In this document: in pieces, positions 27,054 to 36,153 of the stretch
Layout of the letters: every line of letters starts with the position of its first letter
How positions within the stretch are numbered: position 1 is the stretch's first letter
Assembly (NCBI GenBank): GCA_035292585.1
Contig: DATDPU010000044.1
Location: forward strand, 1 to 64,000
Direction: 5' to 3'
DNA: 64,000 bases
DNA from: DASSFZ01 sp035292585
Lineage (GTDB): Bacteria; Chloroflexota; Anaerolineae; Fen-1058
Position numbers and translations under genes: made by a program
Notes under the pieces: model-generated
Seen by the model: the letters and a program-made list of their open reading frames with translations, nothing else
Told to the model about the DNA's origin: nothing
Database searches by the model: none

Positions 27054-27120
27054 AACGGATGGGCAACGAATAAACGAATCAACACATTAGCGCATCCGTT
27101 TATACGCTGCTTATTCGTTG
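27054..27120. repeat. Inverted repeat GGCAACGAATAA
   Basis: GGCAACGAATAAACGAATC and, about 45 bases on, TTATTCGTTGCC are inverted copies with further CAACGGATG-type units around them. A related tract (AACGAATCGGCAACGGATAA) is at 12948-12967 after the nuo terminator. Confidence 0.55.
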
Positions 27121-27121
27121 C

Positions 27122-27736
27122 CTACTCCCCCACCAACGCCTTGAAGCGAGGATCGTCCCGGATGAAATCGAAGTCGGGATCGCGGCGCGCCATTTGTGGA
27201 ACGAGTTTCGGTCGGCGTGCAATAGCCTGCCGCAACAATTCGAGCGCCTCGTCTACATTCCCGCAGATCGACTCAAAGCAGGCGCGGTTGTATTCGTTTT
27301 CCTTCGCAATCAGTTCACGCGCGACTTTGATCTGCGCCGCATATTCGGCTTCGCGATTTAGTTTTCGATAGCAGGCTGCAAGACCGAATTGGGCTGTTGC
27401 AAGTTTGGAGTCTAGTTCAATCGCGCGCTGGTAGGCGGCGAGGGCCTCCTCGGTGCGACCCAGGTCGCGGTACACGTGGCCCAGGCCGTTGTGGGGGTAG
27501 GCAAACTTCGGGTCGAGGTCAATCGCGCGCTGGAAGGCGGCGAGGGCGTCATCATAGCGGCCCAGGTCGCCGTACACGCTGCCCAGGCCGTTGTGGGGAG
27601 TGGCATACTTCGGGTCGAGTTCGATCGCGCGCTGGAAGGCGGCGAGGGCCTCCTCGGTGCGCCCCAGGTCGCGGTACACGTGGCCCAGGCCGTTGTGCGG
27701 AGCGGCAAACTTCGGGTCTAGTTCAATCGCGCGCTG
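27122..27736 (-). pseudogene. C-terminal TPR part cut off by an amber codon
   Basis: This is the in-frame continuation of the STAND-ATPase gene after TAG at 27737-27739. It encodes three and a half more TPRs of 34 residues, then a closing domain with ACFESICGNVDEALELLRQAI and RRDPDFDFIRDDPRFKALVGE, the usual end of such TPR proteins. The reading frame is the same as upstream, and the neighbouring repeat copies have TAC (Tyr) at the place of the TAG. It has no start site of its own that looks real. It is either dead, read through at low level, or a sequencing artefact. Confidence 0.75.
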
Positions 27737-28150
27737 CTAGGCGGCGAGGGCCTCCTCGGTGCGACCCAAAGCGCGGTACACGTTGCCCAGATTGTTGTGG
27801 GGGTAGGCAAACTTCGGGTCGAGGTCAATCGCGCGCTGGTAGGCAGCGAGGGCCTCCTCGGTGCGGCCCAGGTCGGCGTACACGTTGCCCAGGCCGTTGT
27901 GGGGGTAGGCAACCTTCGGGTCGAGGTCAATCGCGCGCTGGTAGGCGGCGAGGGCCTCCTCGGTGCGACCCAGGTCGCGGTACACGTTGCCCAGGCCGTA
28001 GTGGGGAGCGGCATACTTCGGGTCGAGGTCAATCGCGCGCTCGTAGGCGGCGAGGGCCTCCTCGGTGCGCCCCAGGTCGGCGTACACGTTGCCCAGGCCG
28101 TTGTGGGGATAAGCATACTTCGGGTCGAGGTCGATCGCGCGCTGGTAGGC
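27397..28150. repeat. 102-bp tandem repeats coding for TPRs
   Basis: About seven to eight units of 102 bp, each encoding one 34-residue TPR, are highly alike at DNA level (GAGGCCCTCGCCGCCTAC-type core on the minus strand). Such near-identity makes unequal recombination likely and also makes mis-assembly possible. Confidence 0.85.
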
Positions 28151-30271
28151 GGCGATGGCTTCTTCGCTTCTGCCAGCCAAGCTATATGTGGTAGCCAGCC
28201 GATACCATGCACTCTTTTTCTCTGGCAACCAGGCAACGACCTTTGGTAAAATGTGTTCGGCCTCAACCGAGAGCACAGCCTTGCTTGGCCCTTCAGGCCA
28301 CATCAACGCACCTGCAAGGTCGTCTAGGGCTTCGGCCAGCTGTCTTCTCAGCGAACTATTTTCATCAGGTAGTCCCTTCTCCGCCTTCTCAAATTGCGCC
28401 AGGGCTTCAGCATATCTCTTGCGCTGGTAGAGCAGTTGCCCGCGTTGCAGCTCGAGAATGGCGCGGCGCTCGATAGTGCGAATGTCTTCATCGTCTGCGC
28501 GTTGTAAGGCGCGTTCGAGTTCGGCCAGCAAGGCTTCAGTTCCCTTATCATCCTCCTCCGCTATGCCTGCGCGCAGGGCCTTCAAACGCTTGCGCCCGTC
28601 TTTAGATAGGCCAGGCTCAAACGCTTCAACTACTTCCAACAGCCCGCGCGCCAGACTCCAGTTGTAGCCCAGCCCGTCAACCATCAAGGGCAGCAATTCA
28701 CGCCATGCCTCGCGCTCATCTTTCCAAAATAACCAGTGAACGGCGTCCAGCGCCGATTCCTGCCAGTCGTCGCTTTCGCAGCGTTCTTCAAGCAGTGGCA
28801 GGTCTTCTTCAAGTCTCGTTTTGGCGCTTTGCGCCGCGTCTGAGGCCCGCTGTGCCAGTTCGCGCCTCTCGTCGCTGTCTTTCATCTCCGAAGTCAACAG
28901 GCGTTCGCGCAGAAAGGCGGCCATCCCTTCGTGCAGCCGCGCGCCGCCGGGCAGCCGCACGGCCGAGTAGCGCCGGGTCAGCTCGTTCAAGCGCGCCGTC
29001 AGATCGAACGGGCCGTCGGCCGGTCGAAGCGCCGCCGCTTGCACTTTCGGATCGGGACGGCGCTGCATCGCCAACAAGAACAACGCGCGGCGGTCGGCGC
29101 GGCCTTCGACCGTGTCGGTCAGGCAGTGGACGAGCACGCGATCGCTCATCAACCGGACAATCTCGTCGCGCGAACTACGATCCGGAATGTCCCCCGTGAT
29201 TGCCTCAAGCGATACGCCGCGCGCCCATAGGTCGCCCGCCTGCCGGATCGCCAGCGGGATGCCTGATGTCGCAGCGTGGAGGGCGGCGGCTTCCTCGCGC
29301 GAGACCGGCCGGTCGGGCGCGCGCTCGCCCAAATACTCAACCACGTATTGAATCGCCAGCTCTTGAACGTCCAGCGCCGCCAAGCGGCGCGGAAATTCGG
29401 CGCTGTACCCGACAAAGCGATCGGCGGGCCGGCTGTCGCGCAAGTTGTCTCGCCCGGCGATGATCCACATCACGCGCGGCCCGGCCGCTTCAACGGCTAC
29501 ACGCAACCAGGGATCGGTTCGCGCCACGATCTCGTAAGTGTCGAGCAGCACGATCAGCGGCTTGCTGTTCGCGACCGCCGCAAATCCGGCGCCTAATGCG
29601 CGCGCCAAATTCTCGTTGGGTTCGCGGTAAATCGCTTCTTCCTCCGGTTTGAGCCTGGCGCGCGCCTTCAGCCATTCGTTGACCTGCGCCAGTTGCTCCG
29701 CGCCGCCCTGTATGACTTCGGCGGCGCCTTTGGCGAGCGGCGCTTGCCACTTGCCGCTCACGCCCGTGCCGCGCCGGACGATCGCCGCGATGACTTCCGC
29801 GCCGAGATCGCGCACTCCGGCATAGCGGCTTTCGCCGGTTTCCTTCGATAACGCCTCGGCGACTTTCTTCTCGGCCTCACCGCGCCGGTTCACCGCGTCC
29901 TGGTAAGGCTTGAGGTGTCTGCTCCAGCCGGCGTCGAGCGCAGCTTGATGCAGTAAGTCGAATACAACCTCAGTCGTGATCGCGTCGCGCGACACCTGCA
30001 AACTGGTGCGCCTATGGCGTTCAAGCTCCCAGTCGACCAATCGGATGGAAAATTCGCCTTCAAAGGGCGCTTCGAGTTCGGCAATGTCGCGAAATCGGCG
30101 CAAGAGTTTGCTCTTGCCCATACCGCCTTCGCCGTAAAGGAGGAAGATGAATGGCGGATCATCCGGTTGTGCGGGACGGAGCAGCCCGCGCAGCGCCTCT
30201 CGAAAACGATCCTGCTCGTCGAGCCGGCCCAGGAAAAGCTCGTCATCGACCAGGATGCGCTCTTTAGCCAT
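27737..30271 (-). CDS. STAND-type ATPase with C-terminal TPRs, truncated by in-frame TAG
   Basis: This 844-residue product starts at ATG 30271, preceded by GGAGG; a longer start at 30331 is not needed. The N-terminus is a P-loop ATPase with FIFLLYGEGGMGKSKLLRRF (Walker A at residues 47-54) and PLIVLLDTYEI as the likely Walker B, followed by a helical region with RRALFLLAMQR. From about residue 690 come TPRs of 34 residues that are almost identical in DNA (102-bp units), which shows recent expansion. STAND proteins are signal-responsive switches in regulation or anti-phage defence; nothing nearby decides which. Translation stops at TAG 27737-27739 inside the fifth clear TPR. Confidence 0.82.
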   Translation of the reverse strand: MAKERILVDDELFLGRLDEQDRFREALRGLLRPAQPDDPPFIFLLYGEGGMGKSKLLRRFRDIAELEAPFEGEFSIRLVDWELERHRRTSLQVSRDAITTEVVFDLLHQAALDAGWSRHLKPYQDAVNRRGEAEKKVAEALSKETGESRYAGVRDLGAEVIAAIVRRGTGVSGKWQAPLAKGAAEVIQGGAEQLAQVNEWLKARARLKPEEEAIYREPNENLARALGAGFAAVANSKPLIVLLDTYEIVARTDPWLRVAVEAAGPRVMWIIAGRDNLRDSRPADRFVGYSAEFPRRLAALDVQELAIQYVVEYLGERAPDRPVSREEAAALHAATSGIPLAIRQAGDLWARGVSLEAITGDIPDRSSRDEIVRLMSDRVLVHCLTDTVEGRADRRALFLLAMQRRPDPKVQAAALRPADGPFDLTARLNELTRRYSAVRLPGGARLHEGMAAFLRERLLTSEMKDSDERRELAQRASDAAQSAKTRLEEDLPLLEERCESDDWQESALDAVHWLFWKDEREAWRELLPLMVDGLGYNWSLARGLLEVVEAFEPGLSKDGRKRLKALRAGIAEEDDKGTEALLAELERALQRADDEDIRTIERRAILELQRGQLLYQRKRYAEALAQFEKAEKGLPDENSSLRRQLAEALDDLAGALMWPEGPSKAVLSVEAEHILPKVVAWLPEKKSAWYRLATTYSLAGRSEEAIAAYQRAIDLDPKYAYPHNGLGNVYADLGRTEEALAAYERAIDLDPKYAAPHYGLGNVYRDLGRTEEALAAYQRAIDLDPKVAYPHNGLGNVYADLGRTEEALAAYQRAIDLDPKFAYPHNNLGNVYRALGRTEEALAA

Positions 30272-30302
30272 GCCATAACCTCCGTACACGACGAATGGGC
30301 GA

Positions 30303-30308
30303 ATTATA
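30303..30308 (-). promoter_or_regulatory. -10 box for the STAND-ATPase gene
   Basis: On the minus strand TATAAT reads at 30308-30303, 32 bases before the ATG at 30271. No good -35 is seen at 17 bp. Confidence 0.5.
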
Positions 30309-30333
30309 CTCTCACTCAATGGACGAGACACGT

Positions 30334-30431
30334 CTTAGAGCCTGTCTGAAAACCCCGAAATGCCGTAGCATAGGGCCTTGTGCCCGCCGCCCACCAGGGG
30401 CTAAGCTACGTGTTTTCGGACAGGCTCTTAG
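30334..30431. mobile_element. MITE-like element with GAGCCTGTCTGAAAAC ends
   Basis: This 98-bp element has inverted ends TTAGAGCCTGTCTGAAAAC and GTTTTCGGACAGGCTCTTA and probable TA or TTA target copies, as in IS5-type elements. The inside is the stem GTAGCATAGGGCC and GGGGCTAAGCTAC that also forms the core of the elements at 25318 and 49920, so one palindrome has been carried in two different shells. Confidence 0.78.
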
Positions 30432-30454
30432 ATGCATCTCCTCCCACTTTCGAC

Positions 30455-30460
30455 TATAAT
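30455..30460 (+). promoter_or_regulatory. -10 box of the sensor-phosphatase gene
   Basis: TATAAT ends 37 bases before the ATG at 30498. The paralogous gene at 33239 has TATAAT at 33195-33200 in a similar place, which supports both starts. Confidence 0.6.
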
Positions 30461-30497
30461 GCAGGCGAAGCCTTCTCGCTACCGCCAGCCACGCCAA

Positions 30498-33008
30498 ATG
30501 AACCCAACTCGCGCCGATCGCGTCGCCCGCTCGATCATCCTCGCCCTGTTCGTCATCGCGGGCGCGGCCTTTCTGGCCGCGCCGGTTTTGGCGTTGAATT
30601 GGAGCGCGCGCCCCTTCCCCGGCTTCGTCGTCGAGCAGACGCTCGTCGTCGCCAGCATCGACGGCGAGGGCTGGAGCGGCCGGCAGGCCGGGCTGGGCTA
30701 TCCGCAGCGGATAATCGGTATCGGCGGGCAGCCCGTCAGCACCCCCGCCGAGTTCGACGCCGCCAGCTCAAGATTGTCGATCGGCGACTCGATCGAAGTC
30801 CGCGCGGCCCGGCCCGACGGCTCGACACGTGTCTACCCCGCGATCGTCCTCGGCGAGTTTCCGGCGTTCGACCTGGCGCGCTTATTCTGGCTGCCCTACG
30901 GCGTGGGGCTGGCGTATGTGTTGATCGGCGCGTGGGTGTATCGGATGCGGGGCAAGACCCGGCCCGGCCGCGCGTTCGCTTTCTTCTGCGTGAGCGTCGC
31001 GCTCGTCAGCGGGCTGTTCTTCGATCTCAGCACGACGCATGTGGGGCCGGTTGTCTGGACGCTGGCGATCACGCAAATCGGCGGCGCGCTGCTCGGGCTG
31101 GCGTTGCGCTTCCCTGAAGAGTGGGAGGCAGTGCAGCAGCGCGCCTGGCTGCGCTTCTCTCCGTACCTCATCTCGATCGCGCTGGGTATCTGGGGTTTAG
31201 CGGTCCTGAATAGCGCGGCCGATCCGTGGGCCTACGTGCTGCCGTGGCGCTACAGCTATTTTTATAGCGCGGTCGGCCTGGCCTTCCTGTTTGGCACATT
31301 GCTCTACCGGCGACGGCGCAGCTTCTCGGCGGTGGCGCGACAACAGGCGCGCATCATCTTGTGGGGCAGCCTGGTCGCGTTCGCGCCGATCGGCGGCTGG
31401 CTGGCTTTGCTGGCGTTGGGCATCTCGCTCACGTTTAACCCGGCGCTGTTGCTGCCCGGTCTGCTGCTCTTCCCCATCGCCATCGCCTACGCCATCCTGC
31501 GCTATCGCCTGTTCGACGTCGATCGCGTGTTGCGGACGGGGCTGGGTTATGCCATCCTCACCGGGTTGGTCGCCCTCGGGTACGCCGGCCTCATCGCGCT
31601 GCTGCGCCTCTTGGTCAGCAGCCAGCTGCGCTTCAACGATCCCATCCCGCTGGCGATCTTCATCTTCGCGCTGATCGTCGGGCTTGACCCGCTGCGCGCG
31701 CGCGTGCAGCGCAGCGTCGATCGGTTGTTCTTCCGGGATCGCATCGACTATCGCGCCAACCTGGAAGCGTTCGCGCGCGACCTGACCCACACGCTCGACC
31801 TGAGCACGATCCTGACCATACTCCGCGAGCGCCTGGACGCCACGCTGTACCCCTCGCATATCCTGATCTTCCTGTACGATCACGATGCGCACATGTACGT
31901 CCAGGTCGGCGCGCCGATCGAACACGCCTGGCGTTTCGAGGCTGACAGCCCGCTGGTGAAGCAGTTGGAGCGCGAAGAAGGCGCGCTGACGCTCTCGGCG
32001 AGCCGCGCGTTGCCTGCTGTGAGCCAGGAAGCGACGGTGGTCCTCAACGCGATTGCCTACGTTCCGCTACGTAGCCAGGAGCGGCTGATCGGCTGGCTGG
32101 CGCTCGGCCCGCGCCGCTCCGGGCATCCGTATCACGGCGACGACCTGGCTTTTCTGGCCGCGCTCGCCAATCAGGCCGCCGTCGGTCTGGAGCAGGCGCG
32201 CCTGCAGGAACGGGCGCTGGCCGAGCAGCGCCTGCGCAAAGAGCTCGAACTGGCGCGGCAGATCCAGACCTCGTTTCTGCCGCAGCAGCTGCCGGCGCTG
32301 CCGGGTTGGGAGTTCGCCGCGTACTATTCCGCTGCGCGCCAGGTCGGCGGCGACTTCTACGATTTCATCTCGATCCGCAATCCCGCGCAACGCCCCGCCG
32401 GCAGTTTGTGGAGCGTGCTGGAAGGCAGCAACCTGCTGGGGCTGGTGATCGCCGACGTCTCGGACAAAGGGATTCCGGCGGCGCTGTTGATGGCCGTGAG
32501 CAAGACGCTCGTGCGCGCGGTGACGATCAGCGGGCGCAGCCCCGCCGACGCCATCCAGCGCGTGAACGAGTTGCTCCTGAACGACAGCCGGGCCGAAGCT
32601 TTCGTCACGCTGTTCTACGGTGTGCTCGACCCGGAGCAGGCCACGCTGCGTTTTGTGAACGCGGGCCACAACCCGCCGCTGCTGGTGCAGGACGCCTCGG
32701 AGAGCATTTTCTCGCTGCGCGCGCCGGGCATCGTGCTCGGCATATTCGATTCGATCCGCTTGACCGAAGCCGAGGTGTGTTTCGAGCCGGGCGATGTGCT
32801 GTTGCTGTACACCGATGGCATTACCGACGCGCTCAATGCGCAGCGCGAAGAGTTTGGCATCGAGCGCTTGACGCGGCTGCTGCTGGAACAACGCCAGCGC
32901 CCAGCGTCCGAGCTGCTGCGCGCGCTCGTCGAGGCGATCCAGAGTTTCGTCGGCGAGACCGAACCCTTCGACGATATGACGCTGGTGGTGGTGAAGCGTG
33001 TACGCTGA
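30498..33008 (+). CDS. Membrane sensor with GAF and PP2C/SpoIIE phosphatase domains
   Basis: This 836-residue protein has one N-terminal membrane helix, an outer PDZ-like segment (about 45-115, with GWSGRQAGLGYPQRIIGIGGQPV), about seven further helices (about 125-400), a GAF domain (about 430-575) and a C-terminal PP2C-type Ser/Thr phosphatase (about 590-836). Metal-site motifs are intact: QVGGDFYDF, VIADVSDKGIPAALLMA, LLYTDGITDA and FDDMTLVVV. Such proteins usually dephosphorylate anti-sigma-factor antagonists. ATG 30498 matches the start of the paralogue at 33239; the longer reading from 30432 begins upstream of the -10 box. The first 580 residues are closely related to the next gene. Confidence 0.88.
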   Translation: MNPTRADRVARSIILALFVIAGAAFLAAPVLALNWSARPFPGFVVEQTLVVASIDGEGWSGRQAGLGYPQRIIGIGGQPVSTPAEFDAASSRLSIGDSIEVRAARPDGSTRVYPAIVLGEFPAFDLARLFWLPYGVGLAYVLIGAWVYRMRGKTRPGRAFAFFCVSVALVSGLFFDLSTTHVGPVVWTLAITQIGGALLGLALRFPEEWEAVQQRAWLRFSPYLISIALGIWGLAVLNSAADPWAYVLPWRYSYFYSAVGLAFLFGTLLYRRRRSFSAVARQQARIILWGSLVAFAPIGGWLALLALGISLTFNPALLLPGLLLFPIAIAYAILRYRLFDVDRVLRTGLGYAILTGLVALGYAGLIALLRLLVSSQLRFNDPIPLAIFIFALIVGLDPLRARVQRSVDRLFFRDRIDYRANLEAFARDLTHTLDLSTILTILRERLDATLYPSHILIFLYDHDAHMYVQVGAPIEHAWRFEADSPLVKQLEREEGALTLSASRALPAVSQEATVVLNAIAYVPLRSQERLIGWLALGPRRSGHPYHGDDLAFLAALANQAAVGLEQARLQERALAEQRLRKELELARQIQTSFLPQQLPALPGWEFAAYYSAARQVGGDFYDFISIRNPAQRPAGSLWSVLEGSNLLGLVIADVSDKGIPAALLMAVSKTLVRAVTISGRSPADAIQRVNELLLNDSRAEAFVTLFYGVLDPEQATLRFVNAGHNPPLLVQDASESIFSLRAPGIVLGIFDSIRLTEAEVCFEPGDVLLLYTDGITDALNAQREEFGIERLTRLLLEQRQRPASELLRALVEAIQSFVGETEPFDDMTLVVVKRVR

Positions 33009-33013
33009 ATAAG

Positions 33014-33082
33014 GTTCGGCGAAGGTCTTAGCGCAGCACCCCCGCCGCTGCGCGGCGGACAGGGCCTGACTGAGCCAATGCG
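33014..33082. repeat. Dispersed repeat GTTCGGCGAAGGTCTTAGC, copy 2
   Basis: Second copy of the repeat at 23789-23853, with the same order: GGTTCGGCGAAGGTCTTAGC, AGCACCCCC, a GC-rich hairpin, and GAGCCAATG. Confidence 0.7.
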
Positions 33083-33108
33083 GTAGCGGTCACACATGTT
33101 GACATGTT

Positions 33109-33168
33109 GGGCGACAGTTGTACTGTCGCCCGTCGTCCGCAGCGCCGTCCGCAGTACAACTGCGGACG
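33109..33168. repeat. Hairpin pair with TGT and ACA loops
   Basis: The first hairpin (33109-33131) has arms GGGCGACAGT and ACTGTCGCCC with loop TGT. The second (33146-33168) has arms CGTCCGCAGT and ACTGCGGACG with loop ACA. This is the 10-bp arm, 3-base loop family also seen at 23699, 37596 and 54259. Confidence 0.85.
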
Positions 33169-33194
33169 AACAAAGAGACGCTACCGAACTGAGT

Positions 33195-33200
33195 TATAAT
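33195..33200 (+). promoter_or_regulatory. -10 box of the sensor-cyclase gene
   Basis: TATAAT ends 38 bases before the ATG at 33239. No convincing -35 is present. Confidence 0.55.
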
Positions 33201-33238
33201 CCGCTTGAGATTCCTCTGCGCCACCGCACGCTGCCGCA

Positions 33239-35992
33239 ATGAACGTAACCCGCACCGATCACGCCGCACGCTGGATCACCCTGGCCGCCTTCGCGGGCGC
33301 GCTGACCGCTTTCCTGGTCATACCCATTCTGGCCCTGAGCTGGAGTGCGCGGCCCTTTCCCGGCTTCGTCGTCGAGCAGACGCTGGTTGTGGCCGATGTC
33401 GACGGCGACGGCTGGAGCGGCCGGCAGGCGGGCCTGAACTATCCCCAGCGCGTGACGCACCTGGCCGGTCGGGCTGTCAACACATCCGCCGAGTTCGACG
33501 CGGTGATATCGAACACGCCGCCGGGCCAGTCGATCGAAGTGCGGACCGTGCTCCCCGATGGCCTGGCGCGCGTCTACCCGGCGGTCGCACTCAGGTCGCT
33601 GTCGATGCGCGATCTGGCGCGGCTGTTCTGGCTGCCGTACGGAGTCGGGCTGGCGTATCTGGTGATCGGCGCGTGGGTCTATCGCGTGCGCGGCAACACG
33701 CGGCCCGGCCGCGCGTTTGCCTTCTTCTCCACCTGCGCCGCGCTCACCAGCGCGCTGCTGTTCGACCTGAGCACGACCCACGCCGGCTCGGCGCTTTGGA
33801 CGGTGGCCCTGGCCCAAGGCGGCGGCGCGTTGATCGGCCTGGCCCTGCTCTTCCCCGAAGCCTGGACGCCGGTGCAACAACGCGCCTGGCTGCGCCTTTG
33901 GCCATACGGCATCTCGATCGCACTGGCCGGCTGGGGCTTGCTGGTCTTGAACGACACCGCGAATCCCTGGGCGTATGTCCTGCCGTGGCGCTACAGCTAC
34001 AGCTATGCCGCGATCGCCCTGGTCATTTTCCTGGGCATGATGCTGTATCGCTTCCGCCGCAGCCCGTCGGGGGTGGCGCGGCAGCAGGCGCGCATTGTGC
34101 TGTGGGGCAGCCTGCTGGCCTTCACGCCGCTCGGCGTATGGCTCGGCGCGCCGTTGTTGGGCGCGTCGATCCCGTTCAACTTCACGCTGTTTTTGCCCGG
34201 TTTGCTGATCTTCCCCTCGGCCATCGCGTACGCCATCGTGCGCTACCGCCTGCTCGATCTCGATCGCGTGTTGCGGTTGGGATTAGGCTACACGATTCTG
34301 AGCCTGTTCGTGGCCGTCGGCTACGCGAGCATCATCGCGCTGCTGCGCGCGGTTTTGAGCACGCGCGTGAGCTTTGACGATCCGATTGTGTTGACGATCT
34401 TCATCGTCGCGCTGGTGATCGGGATGGATCCGTTGCGCAGCCGGGTGCAGCGCGTCGTCGATCGGCTCTTCTTTCGCGAGCGCGCGGATTATCGCAGCAT
34501 GCTCGAAGCGTTCTCGCGCGACCTGACCCATACGCTCGACCTCAATACGATCCTGTCCGCGCTGGACGAACGGCTGAACGCCACCCTGCACCCCGCGCGC
34601 TTGTTCGTCTTCCTGTACGACGACGAGAGGCAGGCGTTCGTCGAGGCGGGCGTCCCGCCCGACCTGGCGCAACGCTTCGGGGCGGAAAGCGCGTTGGTCG
34701 GGCGCTTGCAGCATCGCGAAGACGTGCTCGCCTTCTCGCCGAGCGACTCGCTGCCCTACTGGTTGGGCGCAGATCGTCAGGCGCTCGCCGCGCTTGGCGC
34801 GGTGGTCTATGTTCCGTTACGCAGCCAGGAGCGGCTGATCGGCTGGCTGGCGCTCGGCCCTAAGCTGTCCGGCCATCCCTACCATACGGACGATCTCGCC
34901 TTTCTGGCCGCCTTCGCCAATCAAACCGCCGTCGCGGTCGAAAACGCGCGGCTGTTCGAGAGCGTCAAGCGCAGCCTGGCTGCGATCACGACGATGAAGA
35001 ACCTGATGGACAACGTGTTCGCCTCGATCGCGTCGGGCGTCATCACCACCGACACGCTCGGGCAGGTCACGCTCTTCAACCGCGCCGCCGAGTCGATCCT
35101 GGGCGTGTCGGCGGCGCACACGCTCGGCCGGCCTTTTCAGACCGCGCTGCCCCTGCGCCGCGATCTGCAAGCGCTGATCGAAACGGTGCGCGAGCAAGAA
35201 TCCATCCTGGCCGAGGAATTTCAGGACGAATTGCCGCAGCGCGGCCCGGTGATCTTGAGCCTGCGCCTGTCGCCGCTCAAAGACGATCGGGCCGGGACGC
35301 TGGGCGTGGCGATGGTGATCGACGACCTGACGCAACAACGCCGGCTGGAAGCGGTGCGCGAAATGTTTCGGCGTTACGTCGCGCCGGCGGTGGTCGATAG
35401 CCTGCCCGCCGACGCAGCTGAATTGAAATTGGGCGGCCAGCGCCGCGAAGTGACTATCCTCTATTGCGATTTGCGCGGCTTCACGGCCTTCAGCGAACAG
35501 ACCGAACCGGAACAGTTGATGACGATTCTCAACGCTTACCTGGGGCTGGCCGCCGAGTGCGTCCTGGCCGAAAAAGGCACGCTGGACAAGTTCATGGGCG
35601 ATGCGGCGATGGCGATCTTCAACGCGCCGCTCGATCAGCCCGATCACACGCTGCGCGCCGTGCGGGCGGCGTTGGCGGTGAAACGCGCCGTCGCGATGTA
35701 TCATCGGAAGGTCGGCGCCGGTTGGCAGATCGCCTTTGGCATCGGCATCAATACCGGCGAAGCGGTCGTCGGCAACGTCGGCACGTCGCAGCAGCTCACC
35801 TACACCTCGATCGGCGACGCCGTCAACTATGCCTGGCGCTTGCAGGAAAACGCGCGGGCCGGCCAGATTCTAATCAGCCGCGCCGCGTACGAGCGCATCG
35901 CGCAACAAGTCCGCGTCAACGAACTGCCGCCGCTCCAGACCAAAGGCCGCCGATTCGCCGAGCCAGTGTACGAGGTTGTCGAGCTGATTTGA
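33239..35992 (+). CDS. Membrane sensor with GAF, PAS and adenylate cyclase domains
   Basis: This 917-residue paralogue of the preceding gene has the same PDZ-like segment (GWSGRQAGLNYPQRVTHLAGRAV), multi-helix region and GAF domain, then a PAS domain (about 585-700) and a class III nucleotide cyclase domain (about 730-900). Both metal aspartates are present, in YCDLRGFTAF and DKFMGDAAMAIF. The Lys of DKFMGD and the Thr/Ser in LTYTSIGDAVNYAWRL favour ATP as substrate, and the transition-state Asn and Arg (NYAWR) are intact. It probably makes cAMP in response to an extracellular or membrane signal and a GAF ligand. Confidence 0.9.
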   Translation: MNVTRTDHAARWITLAAFAGALTAFLVIPILALSWSARPFPGFVVEQTLVVADVDGDGWSGRQAGLNYPQRVTHLAGRAVNTSAEFDAVISNTPPGQSIEVRTVLPDGLARVYPAVALRSLSMRDLARLFWLPYGVGLAYLVIGAWVYRVRGNTRPGRAFAFFSTCAALTSALLFDLSTTHAGSALWTVALAQGGGALIGLALLFPEAWTPVQQRAWLRLWPYGISIALAGWGLLVLNDTANPWAYVLPWRYSYSYAAIALVIFLGMMLYRFRRSPSGVARQQARIVLWGSLLAFTPLGVWLGAPLLGASIPFNFTLFLPGLLIFPSAIAYAIVRYRLLDLDRVLRLGLGYTILSLFVAVGYASIIALLRAVLSTRVSFDDPIVLTIFIVALVIGMDPLRSRVQRVVDRLFFRERADYRSMLEAFSRDLTHTLDLNTILSALDERLNATLHPARLFVFLYDDERQAFVEAGVPPDLAQRFGAESALVGRLQHREDVLAFSPSDSLPYWLGADRQALAALGAVVYVPLRSQERLIGWLALGPKLSGHPYHTDDLAFLAAFANQTAVAVENARLFESVKRSLAAITTMKNLMDNVFASIASGVITTDTLGQVTLFNRAAESILGVSAAHTLGRPFQTALPLRRDLQALIETVREQESILAEEFQDELPQRGPVILSLRLSPLKDDRAGTLGVAMVIDDLTQQRRLEAVREMFRRYVAPAVVDSLPADAAELKLGGQRREVTILYCDLRGFTAFSEQTEPEQLMTILNAYLGLAAECVLAEKGTLDKFMGDAAMAIFNAPLDQPDHTLRAVRAALAVKRAVAMYHRKVGAGWQIAFGIGINTGEAVVGNVGTSQQLTYTSIGDAVNYAWRLQENARAGQILISRAAYERIAQQVRVNELPPLQTKGRRFAEPVYEVVELI

Positions 35993-36030
35993 CCGTTGCT
36001 TTGAAGACCGTTAGAATCCTTTTTGAGGTC

Positions 36031-36135
36031 AGAAGTTAGAAATTGGAAGTTGGAAGTTGGAAGTTGGGGCCTGCACTCTCTAACTTCTAGCCTCCAACCT
36101 CCAACGTCCAATGTCCAATCTCTAATCTCCATTCT
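36031..36135. repeat. Heptad repeat tract, inverted halves
   Basis: The left half has AGTTAGAAATTGGAAGTTGGAAG-type heptads (TTGGAAG several times). The right half has CTCCAACCTCCAACG and TCCAATGTCCAATCTC, roughly the complement. The two halves could fold as a long imperfect hairpin before the MaoC-like gene. Confidence 0.65.
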
Positions 36136-36153
36136 ATCCAGGGGAGCCAACAC

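Noticed and set aside
27122..27679. Independent 185-residue TPR gene
   Set aside because: Its frame and repeat phase continue directly from the upstream ATPase gene; only one TAG separates them.
27397..28194. Plus-strand frame of Gly/Arg-rich repeats opposite the TPR array
   Set aside because: It is the reverse reading of the 102-bp TPR repeats; its periodicity is fully explained by them.
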